Below are positions 8,101-16,820 of a stretch of DNA of 64,000 nt, in pieces. Origin of the DNA: Selenomonas sp. (GTDB lineage: Bacteria; Bacillota; Negativicutes; Selenomonadales; Selenomonadaceae). Position numbers and translations under genes: made by a program. The stretch covers positions 11,117 through 75,116 of the forward strand of contig NZ_JALFCU010000031.1 in NCBI RefSeq assembly GCF_022771645.1. Direction: 5' to 3'. Numbering within the stretch: the stretch's first letter is position 1; every line of letters begins with the position of its first letter. The notes beneath the pieces were generated by a model. The model worked only from the letters and a program-made list of their open reading frames with translations, did no database searches and was not told the DNA's origin.

Positions 8101-9007
8101 AATTCCAGAGTTTCGTCATGAGCTCGGAGTAATAGTCCTTGTCCTCGAACTTGACGATCTTCGCCGATTCCTGCGCCTTGCGCACGAGGACTTCGTCGCC
8201 CGGCAAGAGCGGCACGGTCTCCTGCCCATCGAACGTCACGAGGATGTCCTGATGCACGGACGCGATGTGCAGGTGGATGACGTCCGTGTCGCGCGCAGCG
8301 AGCGGGCGGATGTTGAACGTATGCGCGCAAATCGGCGTGACGAGCAGCGCTTGGATCGCCGGGTGCATGATCGGGCCGCCGGCCGAAAGCGAATACGCTG
8401 TCGATCCCGTCGGCGTCGAGACGATGATGCCGTCGGCCTTGTAATCGATGAGATGCGTCTCATTGATGGAGAGGCCGAGGTGGAGCATGCGCGCCGCGCC
8501 GCTCTTCGTGATGACGACGTCGTTGATGGCGTGGCAGAGGAACGTGTCCTTGCCCTTGCGCCTGAGCCACCCGGCGAGCAGCAGCCGCTTCTCGATGTAG
8601 TAGTTGCCGCAGAGAATCTTGCCGAGGCGGTCTTCGAGCTCCGAGAGCTCGATGTCGGCCATGAAGCCGAGCGTGCCGAGGTTCACGCCGCAAACCGGCA
8701 CGACGTGTGAGCCGTAGCGCTGGCAGACGCCTAAAAGCGTGCCGTCGCCGCCTAAAGACAGCGCCATGTCGACCGGCACGCGTTCGATATCAACGATACC
8801 ATATTCCTGCATGCCAAGCGCCGCCGCCTCGCGCGCGGGCATCATGAGATGCGCGGGCTTGTCCGCGAAAAAGCGGAAAATGCGCCGCACGACGCCCCCG
8901 ACGTCCGGCTTGTCGAGGTTCGGGAAAATCGCGATCTCCATCGGCGTCTTGCGCACGCGGCATTCGCCGTCCGGCACGATGTTGTGCTCATTCTGTCTTT
9001 CATTCAT
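8099..9007 (-). CDS. nadK: NAD kinase
   Basis: NadK phosphorylates NAD to NADP. The product (302 aa from the ATG at 9007) carries the GGDGTLL motif, NLGTLGFMAD and the glycine-rich TPTGSTAYSLSAGGP motif that define the family. The start is uncertain: the ATG at 9007 lacks a close ribosome site, an in-frame GTG at 9028 is another candidate, and the ATG at 8941 (MEIAIFPN) matches where many NadK proteins begin. It sits between tlyA and argR, its usual place in Firmicutes. Confidence 0.93.
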   Translation of the reverse strand: MNERQNEHNIVPDGECRVRKTPMEIAIFPNLDKPDVGGVVRRIFRFFADKPAHLMMPAREAAALGMQEYGIVDIERVPVDMALSLGGDGTLLGVCQRYGSHVVPVCGVNLGTLGFMADIELSELEDRLGKILCGNYYIEKRLLLAGWLRRKGKDTFLCHAINDVVITKSGAARMLHLGLSINETHLIDYKADGIIVSTPTGSTAYSLSAGGPIMHPAIQALLVTPICAHTFNIRPLAARDTDVIHLHIASVHQDILVTFDGQETVPLLPGDEVLVRKAQESAKIVKFEDKDYYSELMTKLWN

Positions 9008-9038
9008 TTTATTCAAAAGGCGATTCACCTCAGAAACA

Positions 9039-9848
9039 TTATTTGTCAAGCGCAGCATGCGCCTCGGCGACGACGGCCGCGATGCGTCCGTCCGGAATGC
9101 CGTCCGCCGCATCCGCGTCCTTCGTGAGCCAGATGAGGTACTCAATGTTCCCTTCCGGCCCCTTGACGGGCGAAAATGTCAGCGCCTTCGTCACGAACGC
9201 GAGGCCGCGCGCAAGCGCGACAACGTTCTCAATGACGCTTTCGTGGATCTTCGGGTCGCGCACGACGCCTTTCTTGCCGACGTGCTCGCGGCCGGCCTCG
9301 AACTGCGGCTTGATGAGCGCGACGAGCTCGCCCGTTTCTGTCAAAAGTTCCTTTGCGACAGGCAGCACCTTGTCGAGCGAGATGAACGCGACATCAATGG
9401 ACGCGAAGTCGATGGGCTCGCCGAGGTCGTCCTGCGTGACGTAGCGGATGTTCGTGCGCTCCATGTTGACGACACGCGCATCCGTGCGGAGCTTCCACGC
9501 AAGCTGGCCGTAGCCGACGTCAATCGCAAAGACTTTCCGCGCGCCGTTCTGCAGCATGCAGTCCGTGAAGCCGCCCGTCGACGCGCCGATGTCAGCGGCG
9601 ACCTTGTCCGTGAGCGTGACGCCGAACGTTTTCATGGCCTTTTCGAGCTTCAGCCCGCCACGGCTGACATACGGCAAGTCTTCGCCGAGCAGGCGGATCT
9701 TCGCCTCGGGCTTCACCATCGTGCCGGCCTTATCGATCTTCTGTTCGTCGACAAGCACTTCGCCGGCCATGATGCGCCGCTTCGCACGCTCGCGGCTCGT
9801 GGCGAGGCCGCGGTCGACGAGCAGCTGGTCCAGCCTTATTTTTGCCAC
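9039..9848 (-). CDS. tlyA: TlyA family rRNA 2'-O-methyltransferase / hemolysin-like protein
   Basis: The 269-aa protein has an S4 RNA-binding domain at its N-terminus (IRLDQLLVDRGLATSRERAK) followed by an FtsJ-like Rossmann methyltransferase domain with VAADIGASTGGFTD as the SAM-binding motif. In characterised members it methylates ribosomal RNA cytidines. The start is a GTG at 9848 with GAGGTGG six bases before it, overlapping the end of dxs by 13 bp; upstream in-frame codons are inside dxs. Target RNA in this organism is unknown. Confidence 0.93.
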   Translation of the reverse strand: MAKIRLDQLLVDRGLATSRERAKRRIMAGEVLVDEQKIDKAGTMVKPEAKIRLLGEDLPYVSRGGLKLEKAMKTFGVTLTDKVAADIGASTGGFTDCMLQNGARKVFAIDVGYGQLAWKLRTDARVVNMERTNIRYVTQDDLGEPIDFASIDVAFISLDKVLPVAKELLTETGELVALIKPQFEAGREHVGKKGVVRDPKIHESVIENVVALARGLAFVTKALTFSPVKGPEGNIEYLIWLTKDADAADGIPDGRIAAVVAEAHAALDK

Positions 9849-11779
9849 GTGTTCCACCTCGTTTTGATGTCCGATGCGATCTGCTCTGCGGTCAGCCCGC
9901 AAAGCTCTAAGAGTTCCTGCCGCGTGCCCTGCTCGATGAAGCGGTCGGCGATGCCGAACCGCCAGACGGGCAGCTGCAACGCATGATCCGTCAGGTATTC
10001 GATGACGGCCGAACCGAAGCCGCCCGCAAGGACGTTTTCCTCGAGCGTAACAAACGCGCAGACCAACGGGTCTTCGGCCAGCGCTTTGAGCAGTTCCGTG
10101 TCGAGCGGCTTGATGAAGCGCATATTGACGACGCGCGCCGGGATGCCCGCCTGCGCGAGCAGATCTGCAACGTCGAGCGCCGGCTGCACCATGCTGCCGA
10201 CGGCGAGCAATGCGACTTCGTCCGCCTTGGCAGACGCACTAGCTTCTCTGCTGCATCCAGCAACTTCCCGCGCCTCCGCGCTGTCACGCAGCACGTCCGC
10301 TTTCCCGCGCGGTATCGGCTGAAAGCTCGCACGCAGCGGTACGCCGAGCGCCGTGCCGCGCGGATAGCGCACGGCGACGGGACCGTCCAGCGCGAGCGCC
10401 GTCGCCAGCATGTCGCGCAGCTCCGCCTCGTCTTTCGACGCCATGACCGTCATGTTCGGCAAATGGCGCAGATAGCTGTAGTCGAACACGCCGTGATGCG
10501 TCGGCCCGTCTTCGCCGACGAGGCCGGCGCGATCGAGTGCGAGCGTGACGTGGAGGTTCTGCAAGCAGACGTCGTGCAACAGCTGGTCATACGCGCGCTG
10601 CGCGAACGTCGAATACAGCGCGACGACCGGCTTTTTCCCCGCCGCCGCGAGGCCGGCCGCGAACGTCACGGCGTGTTCCTCAGCGATGCCGACGTCGAAG
10701 AAACGATCCGGGTACGCCTCGCCGAACGCTTTGAGCCCCGTGCCGCTCGGCATGGCCGCCGTGATGGCGACAATGTCCTTGTACGTCCGCGCGAGCTCGA
10801 TGAGCGCGTCCGAGAACACGTTCGTGTACGTCGGCGCGCCCGTCTTCTTCGGGCATTCGCCCGTCGCGGCGTCGAACTTGCCGATACCGTGGAACTTGCC
10901 CGGCGCTTTTTCAGCAGGAAGATAGCCCTTGCCCTTTTTCGTGTGGACATGGACGAGGATCGGGCCGTCGAGCTGCTTGACCTGCGTGAACACGTCGATG
11001 AGCACATCGAGGTTGTGGCCGTCGATCGGGCCGATGTAGCGGAAACCGAGCTCATCGAACGGCGCGCCCGGCACGAGCGCCGTCTTGACGCCGTCCTTGA
11101 TGGCCGACGCCGTCTTGTAGACCTTGCCGCCGATGTGCGGGATGCTTTTGAGGAGATGCTCGACGTCTTTTTTCGCACGGTTGTACTGCGGCGCGATGCG
11201 GAGCGCCGAGAGATACTCCGACATCGCGCCGACGTTCTTGTCGATGGAGCGCCCGTTGTCGTTCAGGATGACGATGAGGTTCTTGCCGAGGTCGCCGGCA
11301 TTGTTCAGCCCCTCGAACGCTTCGCCGCCCGTCAGCGCGCCGTCGCCGAGCACGGCGATGACGTGGCTCTTGCCGCCGTCGAGGTCGCGCGCGACCGCCA
11401 TGCCGAGCGCCGCCGAGATCGACGTGCTCGCATGGCCGACGCCGAACGCGTCATACGGCGACTCAAAGCGGTTTGGGAAGCCCGTGATGCCGCCTTTCTG
11501 GCGGAGCGTCGGGAAGCTGTCGCGCCGTCCCGTCAGGATCTTGTGCGTGTACGCCTGATGGCCGACGTCCCAGACGAGCTTGTCGTCCGGGAAATGGAAC
11601 ACGCGGTACAGCGCGAGCGTGAGCTCGACCGTGCCGAGGCTCGGCGCGAGATGGCCGCCCGTCTTCGCGACCGTCTCGACGAGGAACGTGCGGAGCTCGC
11701 GCGCGAGCGTCGTGAGCTGCTGCGCATCGAGCTTGCGAATGTCGTCCGGCGTCTTCAGTTGCGGGAGGATCTGCATCAT
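9836..11779 (-). CDS. dxs: 1-deoxy-D-xylulose-5-phosphate synthase
   Basis: Dxs condenses pyruvate and glyceraldehyde 3-phosphate, the first step of the MEP isoprenoid pathway. The 647-aa protein has the thiamine diphosphate motif GDGALTGGEAFEGLNNAG...NDN, the GLAPSLG-like catalytic segment HLAPSLG near the N-terminus, and the C-terminal transketolase domain. The ATG at 11779 follows GAGGAAG. Residues about 497-518 (SAEAREVAG...SASAKAD) look like an extra low-complexity loop just before ALLAVGSM. It is followed by tlyA and preceded by ispA, so isoprenoid genes are paired here. Confidence 0.96.
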   Translation of the reverse strand: MMQILPQLKTPDDIRKLDAQQLTTLARELRTFLVETVAKTGGHLAPSLGTVELTLALYRVFHFPDDKLVWDVGHQAYTHKILTGRRDSFPTLRQKGGITGFPNRFESPYDAFGVGHASTSISAALGMAVARDLDGGKSHVIAVLGDGALTGGEAFEGLNNAGDLGKNLIVILNDNGRSIDKNVGAMSEYLSALRIAPQYNRAKKDVEHLLKSIPHIGGKVYKTASAIKDGVKTALVPGAPFDELGFRYIGPIDGHNLDVLIDVFTQVKQLDGPILVHVHTKKGKGYLPAEKAPGKFHGIGKFDAATGECPKKTGAPTYTNVFSDALIELARTYKDIVAITAAMPSGTGLKAFGEAYPDRFFDVGIAEEHAVTFAAGLAAAGKKPVVALYSTFAQRAYDQLLHDVCLQNLHVTLALDRAGLVGEDGPTHHGVFDYSYLRHLPNMTVMASKDEAELRDMLATALALDGPVAVRYPRGTALGVPLRASFQPIPRGKADVLRDSAEAREVAGCSREASASAKADEVALLAVGSMVQPALDVADLLAQAGIPARVVNMRFIKPLDTELLKALAEDPLVCAFVTLEENVLAGGFGSAVIEYLTDHALQLPVWRFGIADRFIEQGTRQELLELCGLTAEQIASDIKTRWNTWQK

Positions 11780-11838
11780 GATTTCGTTCTTCCTCTCCCT
11801 AAATCTTTGTGAAATGACGGGCTTCCTTGCCCGGCGGC

Positions 11839-12726
11839 TCAATGATTCCGTTCGATGAGCATCTGCACGAGGCCGCGCAGGAACGCCGCCTCGTCGCCGA
11901 ATCCGTCGAGCGCCGAGATGGCGTCATCCACAGTCTCCTGCGCGAGCGCCTGCGCCTTTTCGAGCGACAGCAGCGTGACGTACGTCGACTTGTGGTTGCG
12001 CTCGTCACTACCGACCGGCTTGCCGATGGCGGCTTCGTCGCCGACGACGTCGAGGATGTCGTCCGTGATCTGGAACGCGAGGCCGAATGCATCAGCATAG
12101 CGCGTCAGCGCTGCGAGCTGCGCATCATTCGCGCCGCCGAGGATCGCGCCCGAGCGGATGGCCGCGCGGAACAGCGCGCCCGTCTTGCCCATGTGCATCT
12201 TTTTCAGGAGTTCCATCGGGATGCGGTGCCCTTCCGACGCAAGGTCGATGGCCTGGCCGCCGACCATGCCGTTCATGCCGGCGGCCATCGCCATTTCGCG
12301 CACGACCGCGAGCCGCGTCGCATCGCTCACGCCCGTCTGGCGCAGCAGCACCTCGAACGCGAGCGTCAACAGCGCGTCGCCCGCGAGCGTCGCGAGGCCT
12401 GCGCCGTAAACCTTGTGGTTCGTCAGCTTGCCGCGCCGGTAGTCATCGTTGTCCATTGCGGGCAGGTCGTCGTGGATCAGCGAATACGTGTGGATCATCT
12501 CAAGGGCGCAGCCCGTCGTGACGAACTGCGCACCATCCGCGCCGACCGCATCAGCCGCTGCCATGACGAGGATTGGGCGCAGGCGCTTGCCGCCAGCCAT
12601 GAGGCTGTATTCCATGGATTCCGCGAGCTTCGCGTCAAGCGGCGCTTCGCGATAAAGTTCCTGTTTCAGCGTCTGTTCGACGAGCGCTTTCCGCTCGTTC
12701 CAGCACGCTTTGAGTGCTGCTTCCAT
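11839..12726 (-). CDS. ispA: Polyprenyl (farnesyl/geranyl) diphosphate synthase
   Basis: This trans-prenyltransferase elongates DMAPP with IPP. The 295-aa protein has both aspartate-rich motifs, HDDLPAMDNDD and ITDDILD, with GGKRLRP at the IPP site. The ATG at 12726 overlaps the stop of xseB by one base (TGATG). The xseA-xseB-ispA-dxs-tlyA order is highly conserved in Firmicutes, which supports the FPP synthase call rather than a long-chain enzyme. Confidence 0.95.
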   Translation of the reverse strand: MEAALKACWNERKALVEQTLKQELYREAPLDAKLAESMEYSLMAGGKRLRPILVMAAADAVGADGAQFVTTGCALEMIHTYSLIHDDLPAMDNDDYRRGKLTNHKVYGAGLATLAGDALLTLAFEVLLRQTGVSDATRLAVVREMAMAAGMNGMVGGQAIDLASEGHRIPMELLKKMHMGKTGALFRAAIRSGAILGGANDAQLAALTRYADAFGLAFQITDDILDVVGDEAAIGKPVGSDERNHKSTYVTLLSLEKAQALAQETVDDAISALDGFGDEAAFLRGLVQMLIERNH

Positions 12727-12968
12727 CAATGCTCCTCCTCGATCACGAGCGGGCTCGTCACGGCCTCGCCATCCTGGTTCTGCACGAGGAGGTCCATGGC
12801 CTGCTCGGCACGCCCGAGCGACTGCGAGCACGCGGCCGCAAGCTTCATGCCCTCGGAGTACTGCGTGATGAGCTCCTGGAGTGGCAGGTCGCCCTGCTCC
12901 ATCTTCGTGACGATGTCCTGCAGGCGCGCGAGCGCCTCCTCGAACGTCGGTTCTTTCTTTCGTGGCAT
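12726..12968 (-). CDS. xseB: Exodeoxyribonuclease VII small subunit
   Basis: The 80-aa protein with FEEALARLQDIVTKMEQGDLPL matches the short helical XseB subunit, several copies of which bind the large subunit. The ATG at 12968 lies 32 bp after xseA. Its last codon overlaps the ispA start. Confidence 0.94.
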   Translation of the reverse strand: MPRKKEPTFEEALARLQDIVTKMEQGDLPLQELITQYSEGMKLAAACSQSLGRAEQAMDLLVQNQDGEAVTSPLVIEEEH

Positions 12969-13000
12969 GAAAATCCTCCTCTGCCGCTGGTTTCTTCGTT

Positions 13001-14218
13001 TTATTTTGTTTCTGTCGCGTCCGCCGCGCGGCTCGTCGCGAGCACTTCCGCCTCGGCCGTGCCGTCAGCAAAGCGCAGGGTGACCGTGTCGCCGCGCGCG
13101 AGCAGTTTGACACGCGGCACGGCCTGCCCCGCGCGCTCGACGACGGCATAACCGCGCCGCAGCACATGGATCGGGCTCAAGAGCTCCAGACTCTCCGCCG
13201 CTTTCTCATAGGCCTGCCGCTTCTCGCTGACGCGCGCCTTCGCAGCCAGGTGGAAACGTTCCACGAGGCGGTCGAGCGTCTGCTGGCGGTCAGCGAGGAG
13301 CGTCGCCGGCTGCTGGAACGACGGCCGCTCGACGAGCCGCGCGAGCAGCGCGCGCTTTTGCTCGATGGAGCGCGCGGCCGCCTGGCGCAGGCGGATGGCG
13401 AGGCCGTCGACCTCGCGCGCGAGCGCCCGCGTGTCCGGCACGGCGAGCTCCGCTGCCTGCGACGGCGTCGCGGCGCGCACGTCAGCCGCCGCGTCAGCGA
13501 GCGAGACGTCCGTCTCATGGCCGACGGCCGAGATGACGGGGATGCGCGACGCATAGATCGCGCGCACGACCGGCTCCTCGTTGAACGCCCAGAGGTCTTC
13601 CATCGAGCCGCCGCCGCGCCCGACGATCAGCACGTCGACGGGATAATGCTCGTTGAAAAAGCGAATGGCCGCCGCAATCTCGTCCGCCGCGCCCTCGCCC
13701 TGCACCTGCACGGGCACGAGCGCGAGCTGCACGGCGGGATTGCGCCGCTTCGACACATGATAGATGTCGCGCAGCACCGCGCCCGAAATGGACGTGACAA
13801 CGCCGATTGTCCGCGGGAACGCGGGAAGCGGCTGCTTGTGCGCCTCAGCGAACAGCCCTTCGGCCGCAAGGCGCGCTTTCAGCTGCTCGAACGCCACGGC
13901 GAGGTCGCCCTGCCCTGCCGGCACGAGGCTGTCGACGTAGAGCTGGTAGACGCCATCGCGCTCAAAGACGTCGATGCGGCCCGAGGCGATGACAGCCTGG
14001 CCGTTTTCCGGGCGGAAGCGCAGATACGCTGCGCGCGAACGGAACATGACGCACTTCAGCTGCGATGCGGCATCCTTCAACGTGAAATATGCATGCCCCG
14101 AGGCATAGATCTTGAAATTCGAAAGCTCGCCGCGCACCATGAGATGGCGGAGCGGGGGCGCGCTGCCCACGAGCCCCTTGATATAGCGATTCACGTCACT
14201 GACTTCATGGATGGCCAT
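13001..14218 (-). CDS. xseA: Exodeoxyribonuclease VII large subunit
   Basis: XseA degrades single-stranded DNA from both ends. The 405-aa protein starts with an OB-fold domain (VSDVNRYIKGLVGS; GELSNFKIYASGHAYFTLKD), then the catalytic region with VGRGGGSMEDLWAFNEE and SAVGHETDVSLAD, and ends with a coiled-coil region. The ATG at 14218 is chosen because the frame upstream runs through a terminator-like hairpin (14237-14273) that separates it from nusB by only 18 nt. Confidence 0.96.
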   Translation of the reverse strand: MAIHEVSDVNRYIKGLVGSAPPLRHLMVRGELSNFKIYASGHAYFTLKDAASQLKCVMFRSRAAYLRFRPENGQAVIASGRIDVFERDGVYQLYVDSLVPAGQGDLAVAFEQLKARLAAEGLFAEAHKQPLPAFPRTIGVVTSISGAVLRDIYHVSKRRNPAVQLALVPVQVQGEGAADEIAAAIRFFNEHYPVDVLIVGRGGGSMEDLWAFNEEPVVRAIYASRIPVISAVGHETDVSLADAAADVRAATPSQAAELAVPDTRALAREVDGLAIRLRQAAARSIEQKRALLARLVERPSFQQPATLLADRQQTLDRLVERFHLAAKARVSEKRQAYEKAAESLELLSPIHVLRRGYAVVERAGQAVPRVKLLARGDTVTLRFADGTAEAEVLATSRAADATETK

Positions 14219-14236
14219 ACGTCGCCGCCTTCCCTC

Positions 14237-14273
14237 AAAAAAAGGACTGCCGCACCTGTGATGCAACAGCCCC
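14237..14273 (-). terminator. Terminator-like hairpin between nusB and xseA
   Basis: On the minus strand GGGCTGTTGCA pairs with TGCGGCAGTCC over 11 bp (three G-U pairs) around a 7-nt loop and is followed directly by seven T residues. It looks like an intrinsic terminator or attenuator after nusB. Only 18 nt remain before the xseA start. Confidence 0.75.
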
Positions 14274-14283
14274 GGTTAGCTTC

Positions 14284-14742
14284 CTATTCCGATGTTTCGT
14301 TCTTCTGTCCCTTTGCGTGTTCCTTCGCGATGGCGTCGAGGACGCCGTTGAGGAACTTCGCGGAATCGTCCGTGCCATACAGCTTCGCGAGCTCGACCGC
14401 CTCGTTGATGGCCGTGCCGGCGTCGACGGGCGGCTCTGCATGTACGAGCTCGAACACAGCGATGCGGGCGATGTTGCGGTCGACGGCGGCCATGCGCGCC
14501 ACCTTCCAGCCTTTCGCATGCGCTCCGATTGCTTCGTCGATGGCCGCGAGTTGCGCGCGCGCGCCATGGACGAGCATGCCTGCGTATGCCCGCGTCCGCT
14601 TGTTGACAGACGCCTCGCTCTCCATGAACGCGGTGTCGAGCGCCTGCTGCTCCTGCGCCTCAAGATCCTGCACATCCGCCGGATTAAGGTCGAGCTGATA
14701 CAGCGCCTGCAGGGCAAATTCCCTTGCTTGTCTACGACTCAT
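14284..14742 (-). CDS. nusB: Transcription antitermination factor NusB
   Basis: NusB with NusE (S10) binds boxA RNA in rRNA antitermination. The 152-aa all-helical protein starts MSRRQAREFALQALYQLDLN, the family signature, and contains DRNIARIAVFELVH and AINEAVELAKLYGTDDSAKF. The ATG at 14742 is chosen over an upstream open frame that overlaps the DUF2273 gene. Its association with the Asp23/AmaP genes is typical of Firmicutes. Confidence 0.96.
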   Translation of the reverse strand: MSRRQAREFALQALYQLDLNPADVQDLEAQEQQALDTAFMESEASVNKRTRAYAGMLVHGARAQLAAIDEAIGAHAKGWKVARMAAVDRNIARIAVFELVHAEPPVDAGTAINEAVELAKLYGTDDSAKFLNGVLDAIAKEHAKGQKNETSE

Positions 14743-14765
14743 TTGTTGCTTATTGTGTCCTTTCT

Positions 14766-15011
14766 TTATGAAAACCGATGCCACTGGAGCTTGTCCGGCA
14801 GCCGGTCCTGGAGTTCTTCGAGCACGCCGCCGCGATCGACGCGCAGGCCGATGCAACCGCCGATGCCGCTGCAGAGCACGAGGAAGATCGTCGGGAAAAA
14901 GCCGATGGTGAGCACGAGCACGGCGAACAAGAAGCCGAGGCTCATGCCGACGAACGGCCCGCGGTGGTGCGTCCAGAGATCCGTGACGGCCTCAAAAAAA
15001 CGTTCTTTCAT
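14766..15011 (-). CDS. DUF2273 small membrane protein
   Basis: The 81-aa protein has two adjacent membrane segments (GPFVGMSLGFLFAVLVLTIG and FFPTIFLVLCSGIGGCIGL) and the placement of DUF2273 proteins, between amaP and nusB in Asp23 loci. The ATG at 15011 has GAGGTGG six bases upstream; a GTG five codons earlier overlaps that ribosome site. Its role is presumed to be envelope-associated but is not established. Confidence 0.85.
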   Translation of the reverse strand: MKERFFEAVTDLWTHHRGPFVGMSLGFLFAVLVLTIGFFPTIFLVLCSGIGGCIGLRVDRGGVLEELQDRLPDKLQWHRFS

Positions 15012-15022
15012 AGGCTGCCACC

Positions 15023-15595
15023 TCACGAGACGCGCGGCTGGTGCGGCAGTTTCGCCGGCGTGATGTCCGCGACCGCGATGGACAGCTCGACGTCCGAAAG
15101 GCCGAGCAACGCTTCGAGCTCCTGCGCGACAGCATCATGGACGTCGTCCGCCACGGTCTTGACGGGCGCTTCCGTGCCGAGGACGAGCTGCATCGACAGG
15201 CGCAAGTTGCTCTCCGCCGCGTTTTTCGCACGCGAAACGCGGAGCTTCGTCTGCACGTCGCGCACGCCGCGCACACTGCGCGCCGCCCGATCCGCCACGC
15301 CTTTGACGGCAGCCGTCGACACATGGACGCTGCCGGCGAGGTCGGACGCGAGCAGAATCTCGCCGCTCGTCTCGCGTTCCGTCTTGCGTGCGACGGAACT
15401 CACGAGCAGTTCCAGCCCGACGATAAGATAGACGGCGAGCCCCGCAAACGTCTCAGGGCGTCCAGCATACCAGTTCACGGCATCGACCCACGTACGTTCC
15501 GGCAGGAGCTTCGCCGCGATGACGACAAGCCCCGCGCCGGCCACGACGGACACGAGCGCAAAGAGAAACAACAGGAACCGATGGAGGATTCCCAT
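15023..15595 (-). CDS. amaP: Alkaline shock response membrane anchor protein AmaP
   Basis: AmaP anchors Asp23 to the membrane in staphylococci. The 190-aa protein has two N-terminal membrane helices (about residues 5-28 and 48-68) followed by a soluble C-terminal part. The ATG at 15595 follows AAGGAGG. It lies 12 bp after the asp23 gene and 11 bp before the DUF2273 gene, the usual partners. Confidence 0.88.
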   Translation of the reverse strand: MGILHRFLLFLFALVSVVAGAGLVVIAAKLLPERTWVDAVNWYAGRPETFAGLAVYLIVGLELLVSSVARKTERETSGEILLASDLAGSVHVSTAAVKGVADRAARSVRGVRDVQTKLRVSRAKNAAESNLRLSMQLVLGTEAPVKTVADDVHDAVAQELEALLGLSDVELSIAVADITPAKLPHQPRVS

Positions 15596-15607
15596 ATCAC
15601 CGCCTCC

Positions 15608-16015
15608 TTAACGGACGCGTACCTCGTCTTCCTTCTGCTCCGTCTCTGGGAAGCCGACGCCCTGCACGTGCACGTTGACTTCGACGACCGAGAGGCCCGT
15701 CATGGTCTCGATGGCCTGCTTGACGTTTTCCTGCACCGCGAGCGCAACGTCCGGAATGCGCACGCCGTATTTCACGATGACGTAGAGGTCGGCAGCGGCT
15801 TCTTTCTCGCCGACTTCGACTTTGACGCCCTTCGCGAAATTTTTGCGGCCGAGCATCTCTGCGATGCCGCCGACGAGGCCGCCGCTCATGCCTGCGATGC
15901 CATCGACTTCCGTCGCGGCGAGGCCGGCGATGATGCTGACGACTTCATCCGCAATGCGGATCGTGCCGAGCGAGTTCGCGTTTTTGACTGCCTTGACTGC
16001 CGTTTCTTTTTCCAT
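15608..16015 (-). CDS. Asp23/Gls24 family envelope stress protein
   Basis: The 135-aa protein begins with a lysine-rich leader and then GTIRIADEVVSIIAGLAATEVDGIAG, the start of the Asp23 fold, and ends with NVHVQGVGFPE. Members are abundant membrane-anchored proteins linked to cell-envelope stress. A good AGGAGGG precedes the ATG at 16015. It is the first gene after the efp terminator, so it should have its own promoter, but none with clear boxes was found between 16016 and 16104. Confidence 0.92.
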   Translation of the reverse strand: MEKETAVKAVKNANSLGTIRIADEVVSIIAGLAATEVDGIAGMSGGLVGGIAEMLGRKNFAKGVKVEVGEKEAAADLYVIVKYGVRIPDVALAVQENVKQAIETMTGLSVVEVNVHVQGVGFPETEQKEDEVRVR

Positions 16016-16104
16016 GATGAGACCCTCCTGACTTCAAATCAACTGCGGAATGTGCTTGCTTATTCCCCGTATTCGCGATGCAAGGCAAAAATTCCTGCTT
16101 TGCC

Positions 16105-16143
16105 AAAGAAAAAAGGCGGCGGCACGCGGATGGTGCTGCCGCC
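16105..16143 (-). terminator. Intrinsic terminator after efp
   Basis: On the minus strand GGCGGCAGCA and TGCCGCCGCC form a 10-bp stem with a 9-nt loop, followed by TTTTTTCTTT. It closes the pepP-efp unit and separates it from asp23. Confidence 0.85.
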
Positions 16144-16176
16144 CAGCCGCACCTTTTCCGGCAAGCGGCTGCTGTT

Positions 16177-16734
16177 TTATGCGCGTTCGATGTAGTTGCC
16201 CGTGCGCGTATCGATGCGGAGCGAATCGCCTTCGTTGACGAAGAGCGGCACGCGGACTTCGTAGCCCGTCTCGACCTTCGCCATCTTCGTCGCGCCCGTC
16301 GCCGTGTTGCCCTTGACGCTCGGCTCGCACTCGACGACCTTCAGCGTGACGGAGTTCGGCAGGCTGATGCCAATGACGCGGCCCTTGAACGTCTGGAGCG
16401 TGACCTCCATGTTCTCGAGGAGGAAGTTCAGCGCATCGCCGAGGATGTCTTTCGTGAGCTCTTCCTGCTCGTACGTCTCCGTATCCATGAACGTGTACAT
16501 GCCGTCGCTCTCATAGAGATACTGCATGTTGCGCGTCTCGAGGTGCGCGGCCGGCATCTTCTCGTTCGGGTTGAACGTGCGCTCGACGACGGCGCCCGTC
16601 TCGACGTTCTTGATCTTCGTGCGGACGAACGCAGCGCCCTTGCCCGGCTTCACATGCTGGAAGTCGACGATCTGCCAAACGCCGCCATCGATCTCGATGG
16701 TGAGGCCCGTACGGAAATCTGTGCTGTTGATCAT
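16177..16734 (-). CDS. efp: Translation elongation factor P
   Basis: EF-P relieves ribosome stalling at polyproline. The 185-aa three-domain protein has HVKPGKGAAFVRTKIKN with the modifiable lysine position at about K32 (PGKG). The ATG at 16734 follows GGAGGG nine bases upstream. A strong promoter lies at 16790-16818, so it can be transcribed separately from the upstream peptidase gene. No EF-P modification gene is visible nearby. Confidence 0.97.
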   Translation of the reverse strand: MINSTDFRTGLTIEIDGGVWQIVDFQHVKPGKGAAFVRTKIKNVETGAVVERTFNPNEKMPAAHLETRNMQYLYESDGMYTFMDTETYEQEELTKDILGDALNFLLENMEVTLQTFKGRVIGISLPNSVTLKVVECEPSVKGNTATGATKMAKVETGYEVRVPLFVNEGDSLRIDTRTGNYIERA

Positions 16735-16789
16735 GAATCTATGCCCTCCAATATGGTTTTGCAACCGAATCTACAAACGTAACGGACTT

Positions 16790-16818
16790 ATTATACAGGA
16801 AACGCCCAAAGATTTCAA
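16790..16818 (-). promoter_or_regulatory. Strong promoter of efp
   Basis: On the minus strand -35 TTGAAA (16813-16818) and a perfect -10 TATAAT (16790-16795) are 17 bp apart. The start site would be near 16783, about 50 nt before the efp start codon. Confidence 0.88.
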
Positions 16819-16820
16819 TA

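Noticed and set aside
147..8710. Very long plus-strand open frames (for example 147-3029 and 5906-8710, more than 900 codons)
   Set aside because: They run antisense across several well-identified genes, have arginine/histidine/aspartate-rich unnatural composition, no ribosome sites and no family resemblance. They arise from the high third-position GC of the real minus-strand genes.
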